Origin: Lophius americanus
Lineage: Eukaryota > Chordata > Actinopteri > Lophiiformes > Lophiidae
NCBI GenBank assembly: GCA_037951165.1
Contig: JBBDHG010000485.1
Span: 1 to 64,000, forward strand
Direction of reading: 5' to 3'
Length of the DNA: 64,000 nucleotides
How positions within the stretch are numbered: the stretch's first letter is position 1; each line of letters opens with the position of its first letter. This document shows positions 1-13,400 of this stretch, piece by piece. The translations under genes were made by a program, and so were the position numbers. The notes under the pieces were generated by a model that had not been told where the DNA came from, made no database searches, and saw nothing but the letters and a program-made list of their open reading frames with translations.

Positions 1-1525
1 TAACTTTCATTTTTTTTAGCTTATATCAAATACTCTTTATTTTTGGCCTTGTCTCTCTGAGGTAAGTCTGTTTTTGCAAACATGTGTCAATTTGCTCCAA
101 AAGCACTTAGAAGCAGGTTTCAAGCTAGATACAATAATATTTGCTTTAAATTGAATGCAGACAGGGTATATACTAACTTTCATTTTTTTTAGCTTATATC
201 ACATACTCTTTATTTTTGGCCTTGTCTCGCTGAGGTAAGTCTGTTTTGCAAACATGTGTCAATTTGCTCCAAAAGCACTCAGAAGCAAGTTTCAAGCTAG
301 ATATAATAAGATTTACTTTAACTTGAATGCAAACAGGGTTTATACTAACTTTCATTTTTTTAGCGGAAATCATAAACTTTGCAAAAACAGACTTACCTCA
401 GAGAGACAAGGCCAAAATTACAAACATGTGTCAATTTGCTCCAAAAGCACTTAGAATCAGGTTTCAAGCTAGATATAATAAGATTTTCTTTAAATTGAAT
501 GCAAACAGGGTTTATACTAACTTTCATTTTTTTAGTTGAAATCATAAACTTTGTAATTTTGGCCTTGTCTCTGTGAGGTAAGTCTGTTTTTTTCAAACAT
601 GTGTCAATTTGCTCCAAAAGCACGTAGAAGCAAGTTTCAAGGTAGATATTATAAGATTTGCTTTAAATTGAATGCAAACAGGGTTTATACTAACTTTCAT
701 TTTTTTAGCTGAAATCATAAACTTTGTAATTTTGGCCTTGTCTCTCTGAGGTAAGTCTGTTTTTGCAAACATGTGTTGATTTGCTCCAAAAGCACTTAGA
801 AGTAGGTTTCAAGCTAGATATAATCAGATTTGCTTTAATATGAAGGAATACAAGGTTATTACTAACTTTCATTTTTTTAGCTGAAATCACAAACTTATAA
901 TTTTGGCCTTGTCTCTCTGACGTAAGTCTGTTTTTGCAAACATGTGTCAATTTGTTCCAAAAGCACTTAGAAGCAGGTTTCAAGCTAGATACAATAATAT
1001 TTGCTTTAAATTGAATTCAGACAGGGTATATACCAACTTTCATTTTTTTAGTTGAAATCATAAACTTTGTAATTTTGGCCTTGTGTCTCTGAGGTAAGTC
1101 TGTTTTTGCAAACATGTGTCAATTTGCTCCAAAAGCACTTAGAAGCAGGTTTCAAGCTAGATATAATCAGATTTGCTTTAATATGAAGGAATACAAGGTT
1201 ATTACTAACTTTCATTTTTTTAGCTGAAATCATAAACTTTTAATTTTGGCCTTGTGTCTCTGAGGTAAGTCTGTTTTTGCAAACATGTCAAAATATGCTC
1301 CAAAAGCACTTAGAAGCAAGTGTCAAGCTAGATATAATAAGATTTTCTTTAAATTGAATGCAAACAGGGTTTATACTAAATTTCATTTTTTTAGCTTATA
1401 TCACATACTCTTTAGTTTTGGCCTTGTCTCGCTGAGGTAAGTCTGTTTTTGCAAACATGTGTCAATTTGCTCCAAAAGCACTTAGAAGCAGGTTTCAAGC
1501 TAGATATAATCAGATTTGCTTTAAT
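1..1525 (+). repeat. Mosaic satellite segment, duplicated at about 7.3-9.1 kb
   Basis: About nine units of mixed L1-L4 type. Marker variants here recur about 7.2-7.6 kb downstream: the 41-bp inversion at 381, CACGTAGAAGC near 623, AGAAGTAGG near 800, GAATTCAGAC near 1013, and ATGTCAAAATATGCTCC near 1284. The offset is 7225 bp (42 units) up to about 700 and 7568 bp (44 units) from about 800, so one copy gained or lost two units. Similarity ends near 1525, where L2 sequence here faces L1 sequence in the other copy. The left limit lies at or before the window start. Confidence 0.88.
381..421 (-). repeat. 41-bp micro-inversion inside one unit
   Basis: Between AATCATAAACTTT and AAACATGTG the expected 41 bases are present as their exact reverse complement (GCAAAAACAGACTTACCTC onwards, ending in CCAAAATTAC). 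The breakpoints lie in a tiny inverted repeat, TTTG at the left and CAAA at the right, which is still intact after the flip. Length and phase of the unit are unchanged. The same unit also carries TAGCGGAAATC instead of TAGCTGAAATC. An identical inversion lies at 7606-7646. Confidence 0.95.
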
Positions 1526-2672
1526 ATGAAGGAATACAAGGTTATTACTAACTTTAATTTCTTAAGCTGAAATCATAAACTTTGTAATTTTGGCCTCGTC
1601 TCTGTGAGGTAAGTCTGTTTTTGCAAACATGTGTCAATTTGCTCCAAAAGCACTTAGAATCAGGTTTCAAGCTAGATATAATCAGATTTGCTTTAAATTG
1701 AAAGAAAATAAGGTTTTTACTAACTTTCATTTTTTTAGCTTATATCACATACTCTTTATTTTTGGCCTTGTCTCTCTGAGGTAAGTCTGTTTTTGCAAAC
1801 ATGTGTCAATTTGCTCCAAAAGCACTTAGAATCAGGTTTCAAGCTAGATATAATCAGATTTGCTTTAAATTGAAGGAAAATAAGGTTTTTACTAACTTTC
1901 ATTTTTTTAGCTTATATCACATACTCTTTATTTTTGGCCTTGTCTCTCTGAGGTAAGTCTGTTTTTGCAAACATGTGTCAATTTGCTCCAAAAGCACTTA
2001 GAATCAGGTTTCAAGCTAGATATAATCAGATTTGCTTTAAATTGAAGGAAAATAAGGTTTTTACTAACTTTCATTTTTTTAGCTTATATCACATACTCTT
2101 TATTTTTGGCCTTGTCTCGCTGAGGTAAGTCTGTTTTTGCAAACATGTGTCAATTTGCTCCAAAAGCACTTAGAAGCAGGTTTCAAGCTAGATACAATAA
2201 TATTTGCTTTAAATTGAATGCAGACAGGGTATATACTAACTTTGATTTTTTTAGTTGAAATCATAAACTTTGTAATTTTGGCCACGTCTCTGTGAGGTAA
2301 GTCTGTTTTTGCAAACATGTGTCAATTTGCTCCAAAAGCACTTAGAAGCAAGTTTCAAGCTATATATAATCAGATTTGCTTTAAATTGAAGGAAAATAAG
2401 GATTTTACTAACTTTCATTTTTTTAACTTATATCACATACTCTTTATTTTTGGCCTTGTCTCGCTGAGGTAAGTCTGTTTTTGCAAACATGTGTCAATTT
2501 GCTCCAAAAGCACTTAGAAGCAGGTTTCAAGCTAGATATAATCAGATTTGCTTTAATATGAAGGAATACAAGGTTATTACTAACTTTCATTTTTTTAGCT
2601 GAAATCATAAACTTTATAATTTTGGACTTGTCTCTCTGAGGTAAGTCTGTTTTTGAAAACATGTGTCAATTT
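1526..2672 (+). repeat. Satellite units, mainly L1-RB with L2 and L4
   Basis: About 6.7 units. Three near-identical L1-RB units with the TTAGAATCAGG variant follow one another between about 1640 and 2150, a local amplification of a single unit. An L4 unit with TTTGATTTTTTTAG follows at about 2160-2330. The unit near 2340 has the CAAGCTATATATAATC variant that recurs near 5107 and 14398. Nothing other than satellite is present. Confidence 0.9.
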
Positions 2673-4218
2673 GCTCCAAAAGCACTTAGAAGCAAGTTTC
2701 AAGCTAAATATAATAAGATTTTCTTTAAATTGAATGCAAACAGGGTTTATACTAACTTTCATTTTTTTAGTTGAAATCATAATCTTTGTAATTTTGGCCT
2801 CGTCTCTGTGAGGTAAGTCTGTTTTTGCAAACATGTGTCAATTTGCTCCAAAAGCACTTAGAAGCAGGTTTCAAGCTAGATATAATCAGATTTGCTTTAA
2901 ATTGAAGGAAAATAAGGTTTTTACTAACTTTCATTTTTTTAGCTTATATCACATACTCTTTATTTTTGGCCTTGTCTCTCTGAGGTAAGTCTGTTTTTGC
3001 AAACATGTGTCAATTTGCTCCAAAAGCACTTAGAAGCAGGTTTTAAGCTAGATATAATCAGATTTGCTTTAATATGAAGGAATACAAGGTTATTACTAAC
3101 TTTCATTTTTTTAGCTGAAATCATAAACTTTTAATTTTGGCCTTGTCTCTCTGAGGTAAGTCTGTTTTTGCAAACATGTGTCAATTTGCTCCAAAAGCAC
3201 TTAGAATCAGGTTTCAAGCTAGATATAATCAGATTTGCTTTAAATTGAAGGAAAATGAGGTTTTTACTAACTTTCATTTTTTTAGCTTTTATCACATACT
3301 CTTTATTTTTGGCCTTGTCTCGCTGAGGTAAGTCTGTTTTTGCAAACATGTGTCAATTTGCTCCAAAAGCACTTAGAAGCAGGTTTCAAGCTAGATACAA
3401 CGATATTTGCTTTAAATTGAATGCAGACAGGGTATATACTAACTTTCATTTTTTTAGCTTAAATCATAAACTTTGTAATTTTGGCCTCGTCTCTCTGAGG
3501 TAAGTCTGTTTTTGAAAACATGTGTCAATTTGCTCCAAAAGCACTTAGAAGCAAGTTTCAAGCTAAATATAATAAGATTTTCTTTAAATTGAATGCAAAC
3601 AGGGTTTATACTAACTTTCATTTTTTTAGTTGAAATCATAATCTTTGTAATTTTGGCCTCGTCTCTGTGAGGTAAGTCTGTTTTTGCAAACATGTGTCAA
3701 TTTGCTCCAAAAGCACTTAGAAGCAGGTTTCAAGCTAGATATAATCAGATTTGCTTTAAATTGAAGGAAAATAAGGTTTTTACTAACTTTCATTTTTTTA
3801 GCTTATATCACATACTCTTTATTTTTGGCCTTGTCTCTCTGAGGTAAGTCTGTTTTTGCAAACATGTGTCAATTTGCTCCAAAAGCACTTAGAAGCAGGT
3901 TTCAAGCTAGATATAATCAGATTTGCTTTAATATGAAGGAATACAAGGTTATTACTAACTTTCATTTTTTTAGCTGAAATCATAAACTTTTAATTTTGGC
4001 CTTGTCTCTCTGAGGTAAGTCTGTTTTTGCAAACATGTGTCAATTTGCTCCAAAAGCACTTAGAATCAGGTTTCAAGCTAGATATAATCAGATTTGCTTT
4101 AAATTGAAGGAAAATGAGGTTTTTACTAACTTTCATTTTTTTAGCTTTTATCACATACTCTTTATTTTTGGCCTTGTCTCGCTGAGGTAAGTCTGTTTTT
4201 GCAAACATGTGTCAATTT
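2673..4218 (+). repeat. 5-unit duplication (859-bp spacing)
   Basis: Four consecutive units from 2673 recur from 3532 with almost no change: an L3 unit with TTTGAAAACATG, an L1-RB unit, an L2-RA unit, and an L1 unit with GAAAATGAGG and TAGCTTTTATCAC. The rare substitution CATAATCTTTG occurs in both copies (about 2779 and 3638). The fifth unit (about 3360-3531) is an L4 unit without a partner in the second copy, so similarity stops at 4218. This pattern is typical of unequal exchange between nearby units. Confidence 0.87.
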
Positions 4219-5938
4219 GCTCCAAAAGCACTTAGAATCAGGTTTCAAGCTAGATATAATCAAATTTGCTTTAAATTGAAGGAAAATAAGGTTTTTACTA
4301 ACTTTCATTTTTTTAGCTTATATCACATACTCTTTATTTTTGGCCTTGTCTCGCTGAGGTAAGTCTGTTTTTGCAAACATGTGTCAATTTGCTCCAAAAG
4401 CACTTAGAAGCAGGTTTCAAGCTAGATACAACGATATTTGCTTTAAATTGAATGCAGACAGGGTATATACTAACTTTGATTTTTTTAGTTGAAATCATAA
4501 ACATTGTAATTTTGGCCTCGTCTCTGTGAGGTAAGTCTGTTTTTGCAAACATGTGTCAATTTGCTCCAAAAGCACTTAGAAGCAGGTTTCAAGCTAGATA
4601 TAATCAGATTTGCTTTAATATGAAGGAATACAAGGTTATTACTAACTTTCATTTTTTTAGCTGAAATCATAAACTTTATAATTTTGGACTTGTCTCTCTG
4701 AGGTAAGTCTGTTTTTGAAAACATGTGTCAATTTGCTCCAAAAGCACTTAGAAGCAAGTTTCAAGCTAAATATAATAAGATTTTCTTTAAATTGAATGCA
4801 AACAGGGTTTATACTAACTTTCATTTTTTTAGTTGAAATCATAAACTTTGTAATTTTGGCCTCGTCTCCGTGAGGTAAGTCTGTTTTTGCAAACATGTGT
4901 CAATTTGCTCCAAAAGCACTTAGAAGCAAGTTTCAAGCTAGATATAATAAGATTTGCTTTAAATTGAATGCAAACAGGGTTTATACTAACTTTCATTTTT
5001 TTAGCTGAAATCATAAACTTTGTAATTTTGGCCACGTCTCTGTGAGGTAAGTCTGTTTTTGCAAACATGTGTCAATTTGCTCCAAAAGCATTTAGAAGCA
5101 GGTTTCAAGCTATATATAATCAGATTTGTTTTAAATTGAAGGAAAATGAGGTTTTTACTAACTTTCATTTTTTTAACTTATATCACATACTCTTTATTTT
5201 TGGCCTTGTCTCGCTGAGGTAAGTCTGTTTTTGCAAACATGTGTCAATTTGCTCCAAAAGCACTTAGAAGCATGTTTCAAGCTAGATATAATCAGATTTG
5301 CTTTAATATGAAGGAATACAAGGTTATTACTAACTTTCATTTTTTTAGCTGAAATCATAAACTTTATAATTTTGGACTTGTCTCTCTGAGGTAAGTCTGT
5401 TTTTGAAAACATGTGTCAATTTGCTCCAAAAGCACTTAGAAGCAAGTTTCAAGCTAAATATAATAAGATTTTCTTTAAATTGAATGCAAACAGGGTTTAT
5501 ACTAACTTTCATTTTTTTAGTTGAAATCATAAACTTTGTAATTTTGGCCTCGTCTCTGTGAGGTAAGTCTGTTTTTGCAAACATGTGTCAATTTGCTCCA
5601 AAAGCACTTAGAAGCAGGTTTCAAGCTAGATATAATCAGATTTGCTTTAATATGAAGGAATACAAGGTTATTACTAACTTTCATTTTTTTAGCTGAAATC
5701 ATAAACTTTGTAATTTTGGCCTTGTCTCTCTGAGGTAAGTCTGTTTTTGCAAACATGTGTCAATTTGCTCCAAAAGCACTTAGAATCAGGTTTCAAGCTA
5801 GATATAATCAGATTTGCTTTAAATTGAAGGAAAATGAGGTTTTTACTAACTTTCATTTTTTTAGCTTTTATCACATACTCTTTATTTTTGGCCTTGTCTC
5901 GCTGAGGTAAGTCTGTTTTTGCAAACATGTGTCAATTT
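4219..5938 (+). repeat. Satellite segment duplicated at 13.8-14.9 kb
   Basis: Ten units. About 4560-5650 matches about 13850-14940 at a constant offset of 9289 bp (54 units), sharing TTTTGGACTTG, CAAGCTATATATAATC and the AGAAGCATGTTTC variant (5269 and 14558). A shorter part (about 4657-5068) also matches about 9303-9714, so this piece occurs three times spaced 4646 and 4643 bp, which is 27 units each time. Confidence 0.86.
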
Positions 5939-7144
5939 GCTCCAAAAGCACTTAGAATCAGGTTTCAAGCTAGATATAATCAAATTTGCTTTAAATTGAA
6001 GGAAAATAAGGTTTTTACTAACTTCCATTTTTTTAGCTGAAATCATAAACTTTGTAATTTTGGCCTTGTCTCTCTGAGGTAAGTCTGTTTTTGCAATTAT
6101 GTGTCAATTTGCTCCAAAAGCACTTAGAAGCAAGTTTCAAACTAGATACAATAATATTTGCTTTAAATTGAATGCAAACAGGGTTTATACTAACTTTCAT
6201 TTTTTTAGTTGAAATCATAAACTTTGTAATTTTGGCCTCGTCTCTGTGAGGTAAGTCTGTTTTTGCAAACATGTGTCAATTTGCTCCAAAAGCACTTAGA
6301 AGCAGGTTTCAAGCTAGATATAATCAGATTTGCTTTAAATTGAAGGAAAATAAGGTTTTTACTAACTTTCATTTTTTTTAGCTTATATCAAATACTCTTT
6401 ATTTTTGGCCTTGTCTCTCTGAGGTAAGTCTGTTTTTGCAAACATGTGTCAATTTGCTCCAAAAGCACTTAGAAGCAGGTTTCAAACTAGATATAATCAG
6501 ATTTGCTTTAATATGAAGGAATACAAGGTTATTACTAACTTTCATTTTTTTAGCTGAAATCATAAACTTTTAATTTTGGCCTTGTCTCTCTGAGGTAAGT
6601 CTGTTTTTGCAAACATGTGTCAATTTGCTCCAAAAGCACTTAGAATCAGGTTTCAAGCTAGATATAATCAAATTTGCTTTAAATTGAAGGAAAATAAGGT
6701 TTTTACTAACTTCCATTTTTTTTAGCTGAAATCATAAACTTTGTAATTTTGGCCTTGTCTCTCTGAGGTAAGTCTGTTTTTGCAATTATGTGTCAATTTG
6801 CTCCAAAAGCACTTAGAAGCAAGTTTCAAACTAGATACAATAATATTTGCTTTAAATTGAATGCAAACAGGGTTTATACTAACTTTCATTTTTTTAGTTG
6901 AAATCATAAACTTTGTAATTTTGGCCTCGTCTCTGTGAGGTAAGTCTGTTTTTGCAAACATGTGTCAATTTGCTCCAAAAGCACTTAGAAGCAGGTTTCA
7001 AGCTAGATATAATCAGATTTGCTTTAAATTGAAGGAAAATAAGGTTTTTACTAACTTTCATTTTTTTTAGCTTATATCAAATACTCTTTATTTTTGGCCT
7101 TGTCTCTCTGAGGTAAGTCTGTTTTTGCAAACATGTGTCAATTT
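5939..7144 (+). repeat. 4-unit duplication (about 689-bp spacing)
   Basis: The first copy is 5939-6626 (L1 with ACTTCCATTTTTTTAGCTG, L4 with TTGCAATTATG and AGAAGCAAG, L1-RB with ATATCAAATACTC, L2-RA). The second starts at 6627 and repeats the first three units. Rare markers are shared: ACTTCCATT near 6021 and 6710, TTGCAATTATG near 6092 and 6781, and ATCAAATACTC near 6386 and 7076. The TTGCAATTATG variant recurs in other contexts after 22 kb. Confidence 0.87.
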
Positions 7145-9092
7145 GCTCCAAAAGCACTTAGAATCAGGTTTCAAGCTAGATAGAATCAGATTTGCTTTAA
7201 ATTGAAGGAAAATGAGGTTTTTACTAACTTTCATTTTTTTAGCTTATATCACTTACTCTTTTATTTTTGGCCTTGTCTCGCTGAGGTAAGTCTGTTTTTG
7301 CAAACATGTGTCAATTTGCTCCAAAAGCACTTAGAAGCAGGTTTCAAACTAGATACAATAATATTTGCTTTAAATTGAATGCAGACAGGGTATATACTAA
7401 CTTTCATTTTTTTTAGCTTATATCACATACTCTTTATTTTTGGCCTTGTCTCGCTGAGGTAAGTCTGTTTTTGCAAACATGTGTCAATTTGCTCCAAAAG
7501 CACTCAGAAGCAAGTTTCAAGCTAGATATAATAAGATTTACTTTAAATTGAATGCAAACAGGGTTTATACTAACTTTCATTTTTTTAGCGGAAATCATAA
7601 ACTTTGCAAAAACAGACTTACCTCAGAGAGACAAGGCCAAAATTACAAACATGTGTCAATTTGCTCCAAAAGCACTTAGAATCAGGTTTCAAGCTAGATA
7701 TAATAAGATTTTCTTTAAATTGAATGCAAACAGGGTTTATACTAACTTTCATTTTTTTAGTTGAAATCATAAACTTTGTAATTTTGGCCTCGTCTCTGTG
7801 AGGTAAGTCTGTTTTTGCAAACATGTGTCAATTTGCTCCAAAAGCACGTAGAAGCAAGTTTCAAGGTAGATATTATAAGATTTGCTTTAAATTGAATGCA
7901 AACAGGGTTTATACTAACTTTCATTTTTTTAGCTGAAATCATAAACTTTGTAATTTTGGCCTTGTCTCTCTGAGGTAAGTCTGTTTTTGCAAACATGTGT
8001 CAATTTGCTCCAAAAGCACTTAGAATCAGGTTTCAAGCTAGATATAATCAGATTTGCTTTAAATTGAAGGAAAATGAGGTTTTTACTAACTTTCATTTTT
8101 TTAGCTTATATCACATACTCTTTATTTTTGGCCTTGTCTCGCTGAGGTAAGTATGTTTTTGCAAACATGTGTCAATTTGCTCCAAAAGCACTTAGAAGCA
8201 GGTTTCAAGCTAGATACAATAATATTTGCTTTAAATTGAATTCAGACAGGGTATATACTAACTTTCATTTTTTTAGTTGAAATCATAAACTTTGTAATTT
8301 TGGCCTTGTCTCTCTGAGGTAAGTCTGTTTTTGCAAACATCTGTCAATTTGCTCCAAAAGCACTTAGAAGTAGGTTTCAAGCTAGATATAATCAGATTTG
8401 CTTTAATATGAAGGAATACAAGGTTATTACTAACTTTCATTTTTTTAGCTGAAATCACAAACTTTTAATTTTGGCCTTGTCTCTCTGACGTAAGTCTGTT
8501 TTTGCAAACATGTGTCAATTTGTTCCAAAAGCACTTAGAAGCAGGTTTCAAGCTAGATACAATAATATTTGCTTTAAATTGAATTCAGACAGGGTATATA
8601 CCAACTTTCATTTTTTTAGTTGAAATCATAAACTTTGTAATTTTGGCCTTGTGTCTCTGAGGTAAGTCTGTTTTTGCAAACATGTGTCAATTTGCTCCAA
8701 AAGCACTTAGAAGCAGGTTTCAAGCTAGATATAATCAGATTTGCTTTAATATGAAGGAATACAAGGTTATTACTAACTTTCATTTTTTTAGCTGAAATCA
8801 TAAACTTTTAATTTTGGCCTTGTGTCTCTGAGGTAAGTCTGTTTTTGCAAACATGTCAAAATATGCTCCAAAAGCACTTAGAAGCAAGTGTCAAGCTAGA
8901 TATAATAAGATTTTCTTTAAATTGAATGCAAACAGGGTTTATACTAAATTTCATTTTTTTAGCTTATATCACATACTCTTTAGTTTTGGCCTTGTCTCGC
9001 TGAGGTAAGTCTGTTTTTGCAAACATGTGTCAATTTGCTCCAAAAGCACTTAGAAGCAGGTTTCAAGCTAGATATAATCAGATTTGCTTTAA
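7145..9092 (+). repeat. Second copy of the 1-1525 segment
   Basis: From about 7320 this repeats the window start at +7225 bp, including the micro-inversion. Two extra units lie at about 7990-8332 (one with GAAAATGAGG, one with GTAAGTATGTTTTTGC). After that the offset is +7568 bp up to about 9092. The first unit (about 7145-7318) carries TAGATAGAATCAG, TATATCACTTACTC and CTTTTATTTTTGG, three private changes. Confidence 0.88.
7606..7646 (-). repeat. Second copy of the 41-bp micro-inversion
   Basis: Same reverse-complemented block and breakpoints as at 381-421, in the same sequence context including TAGCGGAAATC. It was copied with its flanks by the 7.2-kb duplication rather than arising twice. 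Confidence 0.95.
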
Positions 9093-10499
9093 ATTGAAGG
9101 AAAATAAGGTTTTTACTAACTTTCATTTTTTTAGCTTATATCACATACTCTTTATTTTTGGCCTTGTCTCGCTGAGGTAAGTCTGTTTTTGCAAACATGT
9201 GTCAATTTGCTCCAAAAGCACTTAGAATCAGGTTTCAAGCTAGATATAATCAGATTTGCTTTAAATTGAAGGAAAATAAGGTTTTTACTAACTTTCATTT
9301 ATTTAGCTGAAATCATAAACTTTATAATTTTGGACTTGTCTCTCTGAGGTAAGTCTGTTTTTGAAAACATGTGTCAATTTGCTCCAAAAGCACTTAGAAG
9401 CAAGTTTCAAGCTAAATATAATAAGATTTTCTTTAAATTGAATGCAAACAGGGTTTATACTAACTTTCATTTTTTTAGTTGAAATCATAAACTTTGTAAT
9501 TTTGGCCTCGTCTCTGTGAGGTAAGTCTGTTTTTGCAAACATGTGTCAATTTGCTCCAAAAGCACTTAGAAGCAAGTTTCAAGCTAGATATAATAAGATT
9601 TGCTTTAAATTGAATGCAAACAGGGTTTATACTAACTTTCATTTTTTTAGCTGAAATCATAAACTTTGTAATTTTGGCCACGTCTCTGTGAGGTAAGTCT
9701 GTTTTTGCAAACATGTGTCAATTTGCTCCAAAAGCACTTAGAAGCAGGTTTCAAGCTAGATATAATCAGATTTGCTTTAAATTGAAGGAAAATAAGGTTT
9801 TTACTAACTTTCATTTTTTTAGCTTATATCACATACTCTTTATTTTTGGCCTTGTCTCTCTGAGGTAAGTCTGTTTTAGCAACCATGTGTCAATTTGCTC
9901 CAAAAGCACTTAGAAGCAGGTTTCAAGCTAGATATAATCAGATTTGCTTTAATATGAAGGAATACAAGGTTATTACTAACTTTCATTTTTTTAGCTGAAA
10001 TCATAAACTTTTAATTTTGGCCTTGTCTCGCTGAGGGAAGTCTGTTTTTGAAAACATGTGTCAATTTGCTCCAAAAGCACTTAGAAGCAGGTTTCAAGCT
10101 AGATACAATAATATTTGCTTTAATATGAAGGAATACAAGGTTATTACTAACTTTCATTTTTTTAGCTGAAATCATAAACTTTGTCATTTTGGCCTTGGCT
10201 CTCTGAGGTAAGTCTGTTTTTGCAAACATGTGTCAATTTGCTCCAAAAGCACTTAGAATCAGGTTTCAAGCTAGATATAATCAAATTTGCTTTAAATTGA
10301 AGGAAAATAAGGTTTTTACTAACTTTCATTTTTTTAGCTTATATCACATACTCTTTATTTTTGGCCTTGTCTCTCTGAGGTAAGTCTGTTTTTGCAAACA
10401 TGTGTCAATTTGCTCCAAAAGCACTTAGAATCAGGTTTCAAGCTAGATATAATCAAATTTGCTTTAAATTGAAGGAAAATAAGGTTTTTACTAACTTTC
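9093..10499 (+). repeat. Mosaic satellite units with a chimeric unit
   Basis: About eight units. 9303-9714 belongs to the family spaced 27 units apart (4657, 9303, 13946). The unit near 10070 is a chimera: its left part begins as L4 (GATACAATAATATTTG) and switches to L2 (TTTAATATGAAGG) within a few bases. The same chimera is found near 12150. The rare GTTTTAGCAACCATG is at about 9872 and again at about 11594. Confidence 0.86.
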
Positions 10500-13400
10500 A
10501 TTTTTTTAGCTTATATCACATACTCTTTATTTTTGGCCTTGTCTCGCTGAGGTAAGTCTGTTTTTGCAAACATGTGTCAATTTGCTCCAAAAGCACTTAG
10601 AAGCAGGTTTCAAGCTAGATACAATAATATTTGCTTTAAATTGAATGCAGACAGGGTATATACTAACTTTCATTTTTTTTAGCTTATATCACATACTCTT
10701 TATTTTTGGCCTTGTCTCGCTGAGGTAAGTCTGTTTTTGCAAACATGTGTCAATTTGCTCCAAAAGCACTTAGAAGCAGGTTTCAAGCTAGATACAATGA
10801 TATTTGCTTTAAATTGAATGCAGACAGGGTATATACTAACTTTGATTTTTTTAGTTGAAATCATAAACTTTGTAATTTTGGCCTCGTCTCTGTGAGGTAA
10901 GTCTGTTTTTGCAAACATGTGTCAATTTGCTCCAAAAGCACTTAGAAGCAGGTTTCAAGCTAGATATAATCAGATCTGCTTTAAATTGAAGGAAAATAAG
11001 GTTTTTACTAACTTTCATTTTTTTAGCTTATATCACATACTCTTTATTTTTGGCCTTGTCTCTCTGAGGTAAGTCTGTTTTTGCAAACATGTGTCAATTT
11101 GCTCCAAAAGCACTTAGAAGCAGGTTTCAAGCTAGATATAATCAGATTTGCTTTAATATGAAGGAATACAAGGTTATTACTAACTTTCATTTTTTTAGCT
11201 GAAATCATAAACTTTTAATTTTGGCCTTGTCTCTCTGAGGTAAGTCTGTTTTTGCAAACATGTGTCAATTTGCTCCAAAAGCACTTAGAATCAGGTTTCA
11301 AGCTAGATATAATCAGATTTGCTTTAAATTGAAGGAAAATGAGGTTTTTACTAACTTTCATTTTTTTAGCTTTTATCACATACTCTTTATCTTTGGCCTT
11401 GTCTCGCTGAGGTAAGTCTGTTTTTGCAAACATGTGTCAATTTGCTCCAAAAGCACTTAGAATCAGGTTTCAAGCTAGATATAATCAAATTTGCTTTAAA
11501 TTGAAGGAAAATAAGGTTTTTACTAACTTTCATTTTTTTAGCTTATATCACATACTCTTTATTTTTGGCCTTGTCTCGCTGAGGTAAGTCTGTTTTAGCA
11601 ACCATGTGTCAATTTGCTCCAAAAGCACTTAGAAGCAGGTTTCAAGCTAGATATAATCAGATTTGCTATAATATGAAGGAATACAAGGTTATTACTAACT
11701 TTCATTTTTTTAGCTGAAATCATAAACTTTTAATTTTGGCCTTGTCTCTCTGAGGTAAGTCTGTTTTTGCAAACATGTGTCAATTTGCTCCAAAAGCACT
11801 TAGAATCAGGTTTCAAGCTAGATATAATCAGATTTGCTTTAAATTGAAGGAAAATGAGGTTTTTACTAACTTTCATTTTTTTAGCTTTTATCACATACTC
11901 TTTATTTTTGGCCTTGTCTCGCTGAGGTAAGTCTGTTTTTGCAAACATGTGTCAATTTGCTCCAAAAGCACTTAGAAGCAGGTTTCAAGCTAGATATAAT
12001 CAGATTTGCTTTAATATGAAGGAATACAAGGTTATTACTAACTTTCATTTTTTTAGCTGAAATCATAAACGTTATAATTTTGGACTTGTCTCTCTGAGGT
12101 AAGTCTGTTTTTGCAAACATGTGTCAATTTGCTCCAAAAGCACTTAGAAGCAGGTTTCAAGCTAGATACAATAATATTTGCTTTAATATGAAGGAATACA
12201 AGGTTATTACTAACTTTCATTTTTTTAGCTGAAATCATAAACTTTGTCATTTTGGCCTTGGCTCTCTGAGGTAAGTCTGTTTTTGCAAACATGTGTCAAT
12301 TTGCTCCAAAAGCACCTAGAAGCAGGTTTCAAGCTAGATATAATCAGATTTGCTTTAATATGAAGGAAAATGAGGTTTTTACTAACTTTCATTTTTTTAG
12401 CTTTTATCACATACTCTTTATTTTTGGCCTTGTCTCGCTGAGGTAAGTCTGTTTTTGCAAACATGTGTCAATTTGCTCCAAAAGCACTTAGAATCAGGTT
12501 TCAAGCTAGATATAATCAAATTTGCTTTAAATTGAAGGAAAATAAGGTTTTTACTAACTTTCATTTTTTTAGCTTATATCACATACTCTTTATTTTTGGC
12601 CTTGTCTCGCTGAGGTAAGTCTGTTTTTGCAAACATGTGTCAATTTGCTCCAAAAGCACTTAGAAGCAGGTTTCAAGCTAGATACAATAATATTTGCTTT
12701 AAATTGAATGCAGACAGGGTATATACTAACTTTCATTTTTTTTAGCTTATATCACATACTCTTTATTTTTGGCCTTGTCTCGCTGAGGTAAGTCTGTTTT
12801 TGCAAACATGTGTCAATTTGCTCCAAAAGCACTTAGAAGCAGGTTTCAAGCTAGATACAATGATATTTGCTTTAAATTGAATGCAGACAGGGTATATACT
12901 AACTTTGATTTTTTTAGTTGAAATCATAAACTTTGTAATTTTGGCCTCGTCTCTGTGAGGTAAGTCTGTTTTTGCAAACATGTGTCAATTTGCTCCAAAA
13001 GCACTTAGAAGCAGGTTTCAAGCTAGATATAATCAGATCTGCTTTAAATTGAAGGAAAATAAGGTTTTTACTAACTTTCATTTTTTTAGCTTATATCACA
13101 TACTCTTTATTTTTGGCCTTGTCTCTCTGAGGTAAGTCTGTTTTTGCAAACATGTGTCAATTTGCTCCAAAAGCACTTAGAAGCAGGTTTCAAGCTAGAT
13201 ATAATCAGATTTGCTTTAATATGAAGGAATACAAGGTTATTACTAACTTTCATTTTTTTAGCTGAAATCATAAACTTTTAATTTTGGCCTTGTCTCTCTG
13301 AGGTAAGTCTGTTTTTGCAAACATGTGTCAATTTGCTCCAAAAGCACTTAGAATCAGGTTTCAAGCTAGATATAATCAGATTTGCTTTAAATTGAAGGAA

